Below the pieces are notes generated by a model. It was not told the DNA's origin. It saw only the letters and a program-made list of their open reading frames with translations, and did no database searches. From NCBI RefSeq assembly GCF_964340395.1, contig NC_135563.1:4097922-4161921 (forward strand): a stretch of 64,000 nucleotides of DNA, in the 5' to 3' direction. The translations under genes and the position numbers were made by a program. The stretch is from Glandiceps talaboti. Lineage: Eukaryota; Hemichordata; Enteropneusta; Spengelidae. Below, one piece after another: positions 49,435 to 62,447 of the stretch. Position 1 is the first letter of the stretch. Every line of letters starts with the position of its first letter.

Positions 49435-52400
49435 ATGAGTGTTGACTTGGATAGATACCGAGACTGTATAACAGAAACCTATAGCCGAATAAAAAATGAT
49501 ATCAGGAAGACATCCTTGGAAAAGTCACCAGTGCTAAGTGAGAGAACAGGTGCAATGGTGTATCTCAAGTTAGGTACGTGGAATTAGAACATAAGTCATA
49601 GTCTCGACCCAGGATTTCTGTCAAGCTCCTTATAACTCACAGCTGGTTGGCATTCGGAAGAGGCGAGGTAGGGCAGGAGTGTTTTTCATGTAAGCTGTTT
49701 ACCGATATATAATGTCCCTCCGATTGCCTTTCGTTTCGAAGAATCAATAAAACTACTACCGAGTGGGCATTATTAGAATGTAATAAGGGAGCCTTCAGTA
49801 TTTACAAGGGGGGAGGCCCGGATGAAATCACACTTGGTCTGTTAAGAAAAACATGACCCTCCCCTTTGTCCCATTTTGAAAAACATGACCTTCCCCATGA
49901 CATTTGCATATACTGAACGATAATCAATATTCCCATTATATGTATACATACAAATTAAATGATTTTGACTCTGTATTAGAAAGCAATATTTGTACATATA
50001 CTACCATTGCAGGAGCTATATAGAAACGCCTGTGATCAGAACGAAAAAAAGTCTACTTCTTATCACCATCAAACTGACAAACATTGATACAAAAACAACA
50101 CCGGGCCCCTCTGGTGTAGGTTCATGCACATACTTGTACTTGTGTGGTTCACATGACTCTTTTATCAGTTCTGTGAATCGGATTCGTTTTATTCTGCTGT
50201 ATTTTCACGTGGCAGAATAAACCGAATCACTCGTGAAAATAACTTCTGTATGCAATACCGTCCATTGCGAGGCCATGGGGTTCTGTCACAGTCTGGTCCC
50301 AAAAATAAACTTTCAGTGTATAATAGATTATATGTTGAGTTTTGGGAGAATAATCGCCAACACACATGAAATACAACAAAACATATACACGGCATTCAAG
50401 TGTACGGTCCTTTTCGAAATCTCTTGAACGGATTTTGAAATCTAAACGACAGAAGTCATCTGAGTATTTCAGAAGAACCGGATCAATGCCACTCTAATAG
50501 AAAGGCAACCGTACGCGTCGTCTGTCGACTGTTGGTTCTGACAGGATACTAGTCCTGCTTGCAGGTGCACGCGTTCCACTCAACACCATGACAGAGAAGG
50601 AAGGGTTAAGGTGTTATTACATATTGGGTTAGTATTACATATTGGGTTAAGGGACCGGTCAGTTTCTTCGGCCTGGGGGGGATTGGGAGGGGGGTCACCC
50701 TGTTTTTGAAATTGGCAGTAGGGGGGGGGGGGTCATGCTGTTTTCAAAATTGTGGTTGGGGGGGGGGGTCATTGTGTTTTGGATTGTGATGGAAGAAAAA
50801 AAATCCTTTTTCTACAATGGCATATAGCCTTGTCTGAAATGTGGTACATGTAAATGTTTGTTCTTCTCCCTGTTTCTTACATGAATTCTTACTTAATATT
50901 ACTTATTAGTTCAAGCATAACTATAAATATACATATACATGTATAAATATACATATACATGTATTACCTAGCTACCACACTAGTTACAGAACATGTCATG
51001 TAAATGCTTGGCTGTTTCACAATCAGTGCTTCACTTATATTGCACTTTGGAGCAAAATTGAACTTGAAGGTTTCGTACTGGTAATCTTCATAGATAGTTT
51101 ATAAAAGAAGTTAATCTAAAATGTTCCCTACTCGTCACTATGAACTTGTCAGAAGGGATTAATACACTTTCTATTTTGGACACTACATGTTGTTGACACT
51201 ACAAATCACCACATACCGGTGACTTTATACATGCAATATTAATACCACTATACCAATGTTACGGGGCCATTTTTATGTGACATGGGAAACTCATTTAAAA
51301 CTTACATTTACGTTAGCTATTCGAAGCTTGGAAATATTACCTCAAAGGCTATGGATAACCTAAACATTGCCTTAATAGAAGCAAAAAACTGCAGATCTGC
51401 CAGGGGAAAAACCCCCAAGGACTCATTCGAGGCCTCACCCTCAGAGGTCACTCATGCATTCAACCAACAATCATATGCACCAACAACCTTTTTACTGTAA
51501 TAATGGTATTAAACTTTTCTTAAATATTTTCACCCAATTCTAATTTGAGATGATAGTCTTTTAAAGATGTGAAATGTATGCCAAGATAGTCTAAAATTGC
51601 CTTAAACTCCAAATCTTCCCTACCAATGATACTACCATTAGATGTGCTGACCTTTACTACATGTATATAATGATGCCATTTAACTGTTTAAGAACATATT
51701 TCAACCCTATGTAAGTTATAAAGAATAGTTTCTGATACTTGATGGTGCTGTCTTGTAAAGCATGGATTGAGTTATTGCTTGAAAGGGTCTGAATAGCCTA
51801 AAAATTGGCTTTAAGAGTAAAATCCTCCAGGGCTTCTAGAGGGCGACCCCCTTGGACCCCTCACATGAGGTGGACATATCCCAGCTCTTCCCCTCTTACT
51901 GTCAAGATGCTATCAAAGTATATTTCAAACGTATTTCAACACTGTGTAGTTGCTTTTTACATGTTGGTGCTGTCTTGTAAAGCTTGGAAATTATTGTCTG
52001 AAAGGGTCTGAATAGTCTCAAAATTGACTTTTTAGAGTAAAAAACCTCCAGGACTTCTAGGGGGAGACCCCCTAGGAACCCTCCCCCCCAACTACATGAG
52101 GTGTACACATCCCATTCTCAAGCTCTTCGCCCTACCTCTTACTGTCAAGATGCTATCAAACTTAATATTTCAAAATATTTTTTTCTTTTTACATGTTGGT
52201 GCTGTCTTGTAAAGCTTGGAAATTATTGTCTAAAAGGGCCTAAATAGTCTCAAAATTGACTTTTCAGAGTAAAAAACCTCAAGGGCTTCTAGGGGGAGAC
52301 CCTAGGACCCCCCCATTAGATATATACATATTCCCTGCTCAAGCTTTCCCATACCTTTCACTGTCAAGATGCTATTAAACTCCTTTTGGAATATATTTAC

Positions 52401-53650
52401 CCTGTGTAGTCAATAATTATAATTATGATAGTGCAAGACAGTCAAGCAGTCCACACTGAGTCACGATCAAAATACCTGTCATGTGAATATTATATATATA
52501 TATGTGGGGGGGGGGTATCATGTTTTAGAATTAAGTGATGGGGGGGGGGGTCAGCCTGTTTTTGTTTTACAGATAGGGGGGTCAGTGACTTTTTGTCGGT
52601 CCGATTTAAGAACCCCCCCCCCCAGGCTGAAGAAACTGACCGGTCCCTAAGGTGTTATTACATATTGGGTTAGTATTACATATTGGGTTAAGGTGTTATT
52701 ACATATTGGGTTGATTATTACATATTGGGGTGATACGGGGCCGACTTACTCCGTATGCAAGCAGGACTAACAGCCTAAACAGGATAAATTGTTCATCACC
52801 GAAATGGGTGCTAAAACATTTCGTTGACCATTATATCATTTTATGTAAGGTCTATGTAATGAACTACCAATTTATTAATTAATGTTTAGCTTTTTACAAT
52901 TATTAATACAATGTTGATGATAATTTACAATATAGAGTTACTTTAATATTGAACCAAGGCTATTCGGACACCAAATATGATTTTCTCATGTATGTACCTT
53001 CAAACCAATAGGTGATCTGACACCAACTTGTAGGTCATATTAAATATGCAATCAGCCGACTTTCCTATAATACGGGTAATGATAAAACCTTCAAGTAGCG
53101 GTCGAGTCATTCTATGATGAAACTATCGTATGACTCGACTTCTGACCTTCATCTATGTAACATGTTTCAACATGCTATATGCAGATTTTGGATACACAAT
53201 CATATTTATAGATTACAATATGTAATCCTATAAATGTACACAAATAATAACACCAGTCTTTAAGCGCATCATGAATATCCATACTTTTACCAAAATATTC
53301 ATCATTGAAAGGTAGATATAAAACAATATAGATATTGCAAATTGTTGCCGTTTTTCTTTACAGAGAGTGAACAATTGACTGGAGCTGCTAAACTGAGAGG
53401 AGCTTTCAATAAATTATCCAAACTCAGTGAAAACCACAACGGTACATTGGAAGTCATAGCAGCTTCAAGTGGAAACTATGGGCTTGCGTTGGTAATTTCA
53501 AGTAATTCGAAATATAACATTTCAACTCTAAGCTTATATTTTGAAACTTCAACTCCAAGTGGTTTGAAATTTGTAAGCTTATAGTTAGAACATTGGCTAA
53601 GTCTACTTTTTACCTTCCGTAATAATGGAAGGTCATATTTCACCGATGTT

Positions 53651-53737
<87 letters not shown>

Positions 53738-53791
53738 TGGTTGGTGGGGCGACGTCGGTGATTGGGTCGGTCTGCCTATGCGCGCGCGCGC

Positions 53792-53822
<31 letters not shown>

Positions 53823-55173
53823 TCTGTTTATTTGTCTGTCTGAGTCTGACTGCGTGTATGTGTCATCCTTTTCTCTAAAGGGCTGGCTGAATTGAAATGA
53901 AATTTAGTTCATGTTAGGGCAACTGCTAACAAGAATATTAATGAGTCATTTGCATAAATAACGATTTTCGTTAATTAGGTGATATCTTAATAGTGTATGC
54001 TTTAAGTTTCATGTAATTTTGTAGATAGATTATTGTTAACGTTCTATAAAGCTTGTTGTTGTAGCTTTTAGTTTAAATGAATCATTTGCATAATTAATGA
54101 CTCAGTAATTAGGCTATATCATTAGCAATCCAAATAATTTGGTACATGCATCAATCTTTAGCAAAGCACTCGTGTACTTTAAATTAATTATTTTATTAAT
54201 TAGGGAATATCTTGAGCATGCGAGCTCCAAATTTCGTATAATGTGATCTACATACATTGATGATAACAAAGTGCATGTGTTTTATCAAGCTTGTTGATGT
54301 AGCTTTGTTCATTTGCATAATTAATGATTTTTGGTAATTAGGCAATATCATAAGTATGCAAGTTTCAAATTTCATATTCTTTGTATACTTCTATTGCCAA
54401 TTGAGGCTTACATGTATGATGTCTATAGCTCAGAATTTTGCATTCCAACAATTACAGGGTGTAGGAATTAACATCCAAAGGCGCTGTTTTTATGAAAGAC
54501 ATTCAGTTTTGGTTATCAATTAGGCTATATCTTAAGAACGCCCTCTTCAAACCCCAGTATAACTTTGTACATGTATTGATGATAATAAGGGGCACGAGTT
54601 TCATTCAATTTGTTGGTGTAGATTTTAATTTTAATCAGTAATTTCGATAATTAATTATGTACATTGCAACGTTATCATGATATGATTACGGAACTCGATT
54701 CTGGCTACTGTTCCCATATAATCCGTGCTTAACGATCATCATAGGAGCATTCTGATTAAAGTCATAATTTTATGCTGTGGCACCGATGTGTTTTAATGGA
54801 TATCATGTAATAATCAATATCATTTATTTCCTATATAGGCAAGCATATCAGAACGTTTTGATGTTAAAATCACTGTGTGTGTTCCAACTTATATATCGCA
54901 AGCCAAGGAAGCTGTTCTACAACGATACCAGAGAATCAATGTCATCAAATATGGCGGCAATGGGTTTGATTCGGAAGTAAAAGCAAAGGCAATAGCGAAG
55001 GTACCAAAAAATAATAATACGTTGTACATTTTCCACCCTTAGATAATCCTATATTTATTTCGACCGGAATTCGCCTCTCTTTGTGTGTTTATGTATGTAT
55101 GTATGTATGTATGTATGTATGTATGTATGTATGTATGTATGTATGTCACCCAAATTGTCGCTCTGCCTCTGCC

Positions 55174-55248
<75 letters not shown>

Positions 55249-55279
55249 GACTGACTGACTGACTGACTGACTGACTGAC

Positions 55280-55352
<73 letters not shown>

Positions 55353-56877
55353 GACTTACAGTCCTTCTGTCTTGCGTCTTTCTGTGAGTCGTCGTCTGTC
55401 CCATCTTTTGCATTTCTCGCTTTCTTGTGGTCCGTTACACTTCACTGCTAGTTTCAGTTTCCTGCTCGTCCGACAGATCACGAAAACAAAATGCGATGAT
55501 GTGGTAGTGATAGCTCATCTATTGATTCCTAGGAGTACCAGAGCGGATAGCTTACAATAAAAGACTTTATTTTTACCATATAAATGTACTTACTGATAAG
55601 TAATGAGAATTTTAAATTGCTTTGACAGGAATCAGGAATCGAGTACATGTCACCGTGTAATGATTTCGATGTAATTTGTGGTCAGGGAACTATTGGGTAA
55701 GATATACTTTAGATACATTAATTGTGTAAATAGTATGTATGTATGTATGTATGTATGTATGTATGTATGTATGTATGTATGTATGTATGTATGTATGTAT
55801 GTGCGTGTGTGCGTGTGTACGCATTTCTGTCTGTCTAATGCAAATTCATATTTCTTTATTATCATCATCCTCTGTCAAGGATGGAAATATTTGCAGACTT
55901 GCCAAATGTGGATGTGGTGTTCGTGCCTGTTGGGGGAGGAGGATTGATATCTGGAATAGCAACTTATCTGAAATCCGTCAAACCTTCAGTACAGGTAATT
56001 TACCGTTATTAATTGTTGACTTAGACATGTCAACAAACACTTACATTTAATCGATGCATTTTAATGAGATTATAAGCTTGATTTTAAAATTAACATTTAT
56101 TGAGATATGTTGGACTAAGCTATTTTTGATAATGAGTAAACTTGAATATCTAAAATAATAATTACATACACCAACTTATGTTTTCAATATACAAATAGAA
56201 AGTTTTACTGATTATGTTGTCTGCATGGGACTATGTCGATCAAATCCACAAAGTCCCACAATCTTTATAATTGATGTAACTTGTATGTATAAAAAACAAA
56301 TATATGAACTTTGTGATCAACAGATAGTTGGTGTACAACCAGAAAGGAACCATATAATGGAAATGAGTGTCAAGGCTGGTAAGATTTTGGACATTGAGGG
56401 TGAAGATACAATTTCTGACAGCACAGCTGGTGGAGTGGACGAAGGTTCGGTAAGAACAATTTACAATAAAATCCAGTTAACCTGAACTAGAAGGTGATCT
56501 TACTCGTTTCGTAACACTGATCTGCCCTCGGAAGGTTGTCGAACAAAAGGCAGGCGTAAACGCCCTCGATGTACACCTCTAGGTGCAAAACGACCATCGG
56601 TTGCTTGATGTCAAAAGAAAGCCCGACGGTCTAGCTGTTAGACTAATAAATATCTTACCAACATTGCTACATTTCGTCGTTTGGCATGACAAATATCTTG
56701 CAAATATTGCTACATGATCTTCACGTGAGCTACTTTGAAATGGGGATTCGAAAAATCTAAGTTTTGCACTTAAACTCTCTTCGCGACAGACGATGAAATG
56801 TAGCAGTGTCGACATCAGTAAGAATTCACCTAGCAAGGTGGTGTTCTGTTTCATACATACATACATACATACATACA

Positions 56878-56908
<31 letters not shown>

Positions 56909-57281
56909 TAGACAAACTAGTTTCGAAGTAAACATTACTTTATATATGACAATGTAACTACCTAATTCTGTCCATGAACTGCATGAAAATATATTTATTA
57001 ATGTCGAACTTTGGCGCCATTGTAGGTGATCACTCAATAACTTCCGTATGATACAAATTAAAAATAATGTTTCTATTCATAAAGATGACCTTTGACATAT
57101 GTAAATTATATGTTGATGAGTGGGTGCTCGTCTCAGAAGAGGATATCAGTAAAGGGGTATATTTCATGATGGAACATCACCACAAGGTAACGTTAACCTA
57201 AAAGTTATCTTTGTTCGTGAGTTCTTCTCCTCCAGCTGGTATAACAATGGATGGCCTTTACAGTATAATTGTTATTATTTC

Positions 57282-57326
<45 letters not shown>

Positions 57327-58139
57327 CCTTACTACATTCCCTGATGATACAGTTGTGTAATAAAGTTATTATTTATTATTATAGTATAGCCTCTGTTCCA
57401 GTCTGGATGGTCGACCTGTCACGTGGAAAGATCATTTGGCAGGTCGACTACCCAGCCTGACACGGAAGCTAAATATGATATGGTAATGATATAGACAGAA
57501 TCCAGAGTAAATTGTTTTCGATACAATTAGACATTTCCCGTTTACCCAAGGAAAATACGAGTGACCTAAGGGGCCTTGTCACTACGAGTTGCTAGAAAAG
57601 TGATGACAACCCATTAGGTCACGACTCACAAGTATTTTCCGATCGAACGAAGAAAATTGTTGAGGAATGATATCATTATACCTCCTCAAGTATAATTTCT
57701 CAAAACTCAGGAAATATAATAACAATTTGGAACAATTTGATATTTCGAGCATCGCAGAACCAGCCATGTATTGTGATGAGATAGAATGAAAGAGATAGAA
57801 CGAAAGTGATATATAATCCACAGTTTCTGTTCAAAGATAAATACTCAATGGTATAATTGGTTGTGAAATATTCTAACATCTACAGTTTTGTAGTTGACAT
57901 ATTGAGACAAAGTCTAAGCATTTATCAGTCCAATGACATAATCTCGATCTCAAGTGGCATGATCTCAAAATTGTATTATTCTGTTACAGATAATTGAGAC
58001 AGCTGCTGCCCTGCCCATCGCTGCTCTTCTGAAAACATCTGACAAGTATAAAAATCAGAATGTTGTACTTATGATATCAGGTTCAAACATAGCGATGAGC
58101 CTAGTTAAAGACATCATAAACAAACACTATACAAGTTAA
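49435..58139 (+). CDS. PLP-dependent serine/threonine dehydratase or serine racemase-like enzyme, copy B, complete
   Basis: Eight exons: 49435-49573, 53364-53491, 54839-55000, 55629-55696, 55880-55994, 56324-56449, 57085-57186 and 57990-58139. They total 990 nt (329 residues plus stop) with GT-AG borders and matching phases. The protein has the fold-type-II order: RKTSLEKSPVLSERTGAMVY near residues 24-43, the PLP lysine at K56 in TGAAKLRGAF (human serine racemase also uses K56), ASSGNYG at 80-86 for substrate and base, GGGGLISG from 184 for the PLP phosphate, and SGSN near the C-terminus. Length fits the family (about 320-340). Two features differ from human serine racemase: Y85 replaces the usual H of SSGNHG, and Q209-P replaces the metal-binding E-P. 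Both argue for a dehydratase-like or altered activity rather than a standard racemase. Substrate is not determinable. It is the only complete copy in the window. Confidence 0.9.
49787..49930 (+). mobile_element. G-rich MITE end, copy 2 (intron 1 of copy B)
   Basis: Starts GGGAGCCTTCAGTATTTACA and a G run, then paired stretches AAAAACATGACC. The same insertion is at 62448-62592, so it predates the block duplication. The block homology ends within it. Confidence 0.55.
50605..50650. repeat. Minisatellite flanking the transposon, left part
   Basis: Units of TATTACATATTGGGTTA, continued after the transposon at 52648-52725. The element therefore inserted into a pre-existing short array. Confidence 0.85.
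50651..52647. mobile_element. 2.0 kb non-autonomous DNA transposon (PIF/Harbinger-like)
   Basis: Terminal inverted repeats of 31 bp start GGGACCGGTCAGTTTCTTCG and end with the inverse, with one mismatch. The 3-bp duplication TAA stands at 50648-50650 and 52648-52650. A TWA target of 3 bp is typical of PIF/Harbinger. The ends carry G runs, and the interior (about 51320-52400) is a tandem series of roughly 200-bp subrepeats containing GATGCTATCAAA, TGGTGCTGTCTTGTAAAGC and CTTCTAGGGGGAGAC. No transposase is encoded. It sits in intron 1 of copy B. Confidence 0.8.
52648..52725. repeat. Minisatellite flanking the transposon, right part
   Basis: Continuation of the TATTACATATTGGGTTA units interrupted by the transposon. 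Confidence 0.85.
53620..54650. repeat. Composite repeat: microsatellite head plus tandem subrepeats (type 2)
   Basis: GGAAGGTCATATTTCACCG leads into (CTGT)n at 53655-53737, CG/TG dinucleotides at 53779-53819, then AAAGGGCTGGCTGAATTGA. Four diverged subrepeats of roughly 150-190 bp follow, each with TTTGCATAATTAATGA and TAATTAGGCTATATC. Located in intron 2 of copy B, ending exactly where block B begins. Confidence 0.65.
55089..55352. repeat. (TATG)n and (CTGT)n/(CTGA)n microsatellites in intron 3 of copy B
   Basis: Long TATG tract (55089-55146), a short spacer, then CTGT units with a CTGA block in the middle (55247-55279). The equivalent region marks the left edge of the exon 4-5 deletion in copy A. 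Confidence 0.95.
55735..55801. repeat. (TATG)n microsatellite in intron 4 of copy B
   Basis: About 17 TATG units followed by GTGCGTGTG. It lies between exons 4 and 5, inside the part that copy A lacks. Confidence 0.95.
57269..57321. repeat. (TTG)n microsatellite
   Basis: About 16 units here against about 8 in block A (45862-45883). Confidence 0.9.
57389..57469. other. 81-nt hairpin in last intron, block B
   Basis: Identical to 45948-46028 over its full length. See that entry for the pairing. Confidence 0.7.
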
Positions 58140-58440
58140 CTAAATATATACATTCTAACATAGCAATGAACTAAGTTAAAGGCATCATAAACATACACTA
58201 TACAAGTTAGCTAAATATATACATTCTTATATAGCAATGAACTAAGCTAACGACATCATAAACAAACACTATACAAGTTAGCTAAATATATACATTCTAA
58301 CATAGCAATGAACTAAGTTAAAGGCATCATAAACATACACTATGCAAGTTAGCTAAATAGATACATTCTAACATAGCAATGAACTAAGTTAAAGGCATCA
58401 TGAACATACACTATACAAGTTAGCTAAATATATGGATACT
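58085..58440 (+). repeat. 71-bp minisatellite derived from the terminal coding exon, block B
   Basis: About five units beginning with the true 3' end of exon 8. Shorter than in block A (about ten), so the array changed length after duplication. Confidence 0.9.
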
Positions 58441-58897
58441 GTATTTAGATTATATGATTTTGAATGAGTCGAGATATGTTCTAATCAGTGATCTGTGAAT
58501 GACACAAATTACTACCACCAACAATCAGTAACGTAAGTTAGTTTTCAATTAATCAATCAGTCAAATTTCTAGAGCAATGTTTTGTTAAGTAGTGCTGAAT
58601 AGCTCAAATGGAGAATGTTTAATTGTGATAGGAAGCTGAAGACTGACAGGTTAAGAAACTTCCAGAATTCAGCAATGTAGTTGTAAACTGGAAGTGACTA
58701 ATATATGTACTCATAGTATAAAACTGTGTATGGTATATAACAAAATATTTAGTATAGCCAAGGACAAAATACAAAAACCTTTTAAAACAGAGTTATGTTT
58801 ATTGAGTCATTTATAACAGATTTGTTGCCTTTTACATTGTAGAAAAACACTGAATTATTGTGTATTTGAAAATTGTCAGAACAAATGGGAATTTATA

Positions 58898-58903
58898 AAT
58901 AAA
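58898..58903 (+). terminator. Poly(A) signal, copy B
   Basis: AATAAA about 760 bp after the stop, in the same context as 47742-47747. Confidence 0.5.
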
Positions 58904-59179
58904 ATTGACATTAAATTTGACTACTTTACTCAAACCATCTGACTACAAGTGTATGTTGACTGCTTACATATATTTAAAAAGTACAAAAAAACCGTACAAA
59001 CATACTGAAGATGTGGAATGTTATGGGTGTTCTGAGACAAGATTAAAAGCTATACAGAACCAGATTTAAACTGAATGCTTTCCGTAAGGGTAGTATTGAC
59101 ATGTCATGATTTATGCAAGAAATGTAGCTCTACATTTGTGATTCTTTCAAGTTCCAGTGAAAGTTAGTTGTCAAAAATG

Positions 59180-59635
59180 TTGTTCAAATGCCTGCTTCCA
59201 ATTCTCAACACAGGAAAGCTTGCCATCCTCGATTTCACTTGGCTTTCGTAATCCCCTACATACCCGAGATATGTACAAATTTAAACCCGCATAACATTGG
59301 TAATACGCATCGGAAAGTTTACGTACTTCGTGATAAGCATCGTAACATTAACAGTTTAACAACTTTAATACAGTGACGTAATACGGTATTATTGCCCTAC
59401 TTCGTCAATCGGCATGCGCATGTTGAACTTCCTTCTGTCCCACTAAATTCACCATGAGTTTAGAAGTCGGTTTGTCTACTCGTCGCATGTAGACTATTTC
59501 ACACGCCTGCATAGCTCTCTCAGTGTTGACGTCAATCAATATAGAAATATATTTAGCTTTGTTTCTGATATCGTTAGCCAAGTCATTCCTGATTCGTCCA
59601 GCAATTGTTCTAATCATCTATGAGCATTTGTGAGT
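59180..59635 (-). mobile_element. hAT-type transposase relic, block B
   Basis: Minus-strand residues IRNDLANDIRNKAKYISILI and DVNTERAMQACEIVYMRRVD match block A. The GFGADGASVN segment is missing because 131 bp corresponding to 48244-48374 are deleted. Confidence 0.65.
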
Positions 59636-59699
59636 GTTATCATAGGTTGGATTTAATACCGACGCGCACCATTTTTTCTGAGTAGCAATAACTCGGAAA

Positions 59700-61615
59700 A
59701 CAACGTAGCTGTCCAACCACTATAGCTTACACAGAGTAGCTGTCCAACCACTATAGCATACACAGAGTAGCTGTCCAACCACTACAGCATACACAATGTA
59801 GCTGTCCAACCACTATAGCATAAACAATGTATACAGCTGTCCAACAACTATAGCATACATAATGTAGCTATCCAACCATTATAGCATACACAATGTAGCT
59901 GTCCAACCATTATAGCATACACAATGTAGATGTTCAACCACTATAGCATACACAATGTAGCTGTCCAACCACTATAGCATACACAACGTAGCTGTCCAAC
60001 CACTATAGCTTACACAGAGTAGCTGTCCAACCACTATAGCATACAGAGTAGCTGTCCAACCACTACAGCATACACAATGTAGCTGTCCAACCACTATAGC
60101 ATAAACAATGTAGCTGTCCAACCACTATAGCATACATAATGTAGCTATCCAACCATTATAGCATACACAATGTAGCTGTCCAACCACTGTAGCATACACG
60201 ATGTAGATGTTCAACCACTGTAGCATACACACTGTAGCTATCCAACCACTATAGTATACACAATGTAGCTATCCAACCATCATAGCATACACAAAGTAGA
60301 TGTTCAACCACTGTAGCATACACACTGTAGCTATCCAACCACTATAGCATACACAGAGTAGCTGTCCAACCACTGTAGCATACACAATGTAGCTGTCCAA
60401 CAACTATAGCATACACAATGTAGCTGTCCAACCATTATAGCATACACAGAGTAGCTGTCCAACCACTGTTGCATACACAGAGTAGCTGTCCAACCACTAT
60501 AGCATACACAGAGTAGCTGTCCAACCACTATAGCATACACAGAGTAGCTGTCCAACCACTATAGCACACACAATGTAGCTGTGCAACAACTATAGTATAC
60601 ACAAAGTAGCTATTCAACCACAATAGCATACACAATGTAGCTGTCCAACAACAATAGCATACACAATGTAGCTGTTCAACCATTATAGCATACACAGAGT
60701 AGCTGTCCAACCACTGTAGCATACACAATGTAGCTGTCCAACCACTATAGCATACACAATGTAGCTGTCCAACCACTATAGCTTACACAATGTAGCTGTC
60801 CAACCACTATAGCATACACAACGTAGCTGTCCAACCACTGTAGTTTACACAGAGTAGCTGTCCAACCACTATAGCATACACAGAGTAGCTGTCCAACCAC
60901 TACAGCATACACAATGTAGCTGTCCAACCACTATAGCATAAACAATGTAGCTGTCCAACAACTATAGCATACACAATGTAGCTATCCAACCATTATAGCA
61001 TACACAATGTAGCTGTCCAACCACTATAGCATACACAAAGTAGCTGTTCAACCACTATAGCATAAACAATGTAGCTGTCCAACTATAGCATAAACAATGT
61101 AGCTATCCAACCATTATAGCATACACAATGTAGCTGTCCAACCATTATAGCATACACAGAGTAGCTGTCCAACCACTGTAGCATACACAATGTAGCTGTC
61201 CAACCACTATAGCATATACAATGTAGCTGTCCAACCACTATAGCTTACACAATGTAGCTGTCCAACCACTATAGCATACACAACGTAGCTGTCCAACCAC
61301 TATAGCTTACACAGAGTAGCTGTCCAACCACTATAGCATACACAGAGTAGCTGTCCAACCACTACAGCATACACAATGTAGCTGTCCAACCACTATAGCA
61401 TAAACAATGTAGCTGTCCAACCACTATAGCATACACAATGTAGCTATCCAACCATTATAGCATACACAATGTAGCTGTCCAACCACTATAGCATACACAA
61501 AGTAGCTGTCCAACCACTATAGTATACACAATGTAGCTATCCAACCATTATAGCATACACAGAGTAGCTGTCCAACCACTATAGCATACACAGTGTAGCT
61601 GTCCAACCTCCAACT
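59700..61615. repeat. 31-bp minisatellite, block B (about 60 units)
   Basis: Same unit as 48715-48960 (CCAACCACTATAGCATACAC plus AATGTAGCTGT) with variants such as AGAGTAGCTGT and AACGTAGCTGT. Blocks of several variant units recur in the same order, for example around 59700-60060, 60780-60960 and 61250-61420, which points to multi-unit duplication. It ends about 480 bp before the copy C start codon. Long minus-strand open frames here (60331-60927) are periodicity artefacts. Confidence 0.97.
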
Positions 61616-62095
61616 TTTAATATAATGTAATATAATATAACAGTCATACCTTGCCCCACTTAAGCTACTGTATAGAAATCTGGATAAAATACCTATCCGA
61701 CCACCTATACACTCTGTAAACAACAGTCCTGTTTATTCTTATTTGACCTTAATAAAGGTCATACACGTCCATAATCTTTACCACTACATACCTCGACCCG
61801 TGCCTCATAATTACTTAATCCGTTCATGTCTCAATGGAAACGGAGACGTGTTCCCCAGGTTAGCCAACACAACCTTTTTCTGATTTTTATAAGCTTAAAT
61901 ATATTCTGTTTCTCTATTGTAATCTAAAATGTTTGTGCGACAGGCTGGGGCCATGAGGCCCCTTTGAAATAGAACAAAGCAGAAATCAGGCAAAGGTCAC
62001 TACAGACGTACGGGTCAGGGACACGTACTGCTATGAATGATAGGTTTACATAACTCCAGTCCAGGTCTCTCGTTCTGAATTTCACAGTCGTCGAA

Positions 62096-62234
62096 ATGAG
62101 TGTTGACTTGGATAGATACCGAGACTGTATAACAGAAACCTATAGCCGAATAAGAAATGATATCAGGAAGACATCCTTGGAAAAGTCACCAGTGCTAAGT
62201 GAGAGAACAGGCGCAACGGTGTATCTCAAGTTAG
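62096..62234 (+). CDS. Serine/threonine dehydratase-like copy C, exon 1 only (3' partial at window end)
   Basis: Exon 1 is intact: ATG at 62096, 46 codons plus one base, donor GTATGT. It encodes MSVDLDRYRDCITETYSRIR and ends GATVYLKL, differing from copy B at two residues (K20R and M41T). Exon 2, which would carry the PLP lysine, is not found before 64000; in copy B it lies 3.8 kb further on, so it may be beyond the window. Intron 1 diverges from copy B after 62592. The upstream region has a 70-bp-scale insertion near 61945-62010 relative to copy B. Whether the gene is whole cannot be judged. Confidence 0.75.
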
Positions 62235-62447
62235 GTATGTGGAAGTAGGATATAAGTCATAAGTCTCGACCCAGGATTTCGGTCAAGCTCCTTATAACTC
62301 ACAGCTGGTGGGCATTCGGAAGAGGCGAGGTAGGGCAGGAGTGTTTTTCATGTAGCTGTTTACCGATATATAATGTCCCTCCGATTGCCTTTCATTTCGA
62401 AGAATCAATAAAACTACTACTGTGTGGGCATTATTAGAATGTAATAA

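Larger units (their letters stand above)
44068..49930 (+). repeat. Segmental duplication, block A
   Basis: Matches 54658-62592 at high identity, from a TGCACATTGCAACGT boundary to a TGAACGATAATCAAT boundary. It contains copy A exons 3, 6, 7 and 8, a hAT relic, the 31-bp array and exon 1 of copy B. Length differs from block B because of minisatellite size and deletions. The left boundary falls at a (GAT)n tract. Confidence 0.85.

Noticed and set aside
60331-60927. Minus-strand frames repeating DSYSVYAIVVGQLLCVCYSG
   Set aside because: Direct translation of the 31-bp minisatellite, broken at irregular units; not a membrane protein gene.
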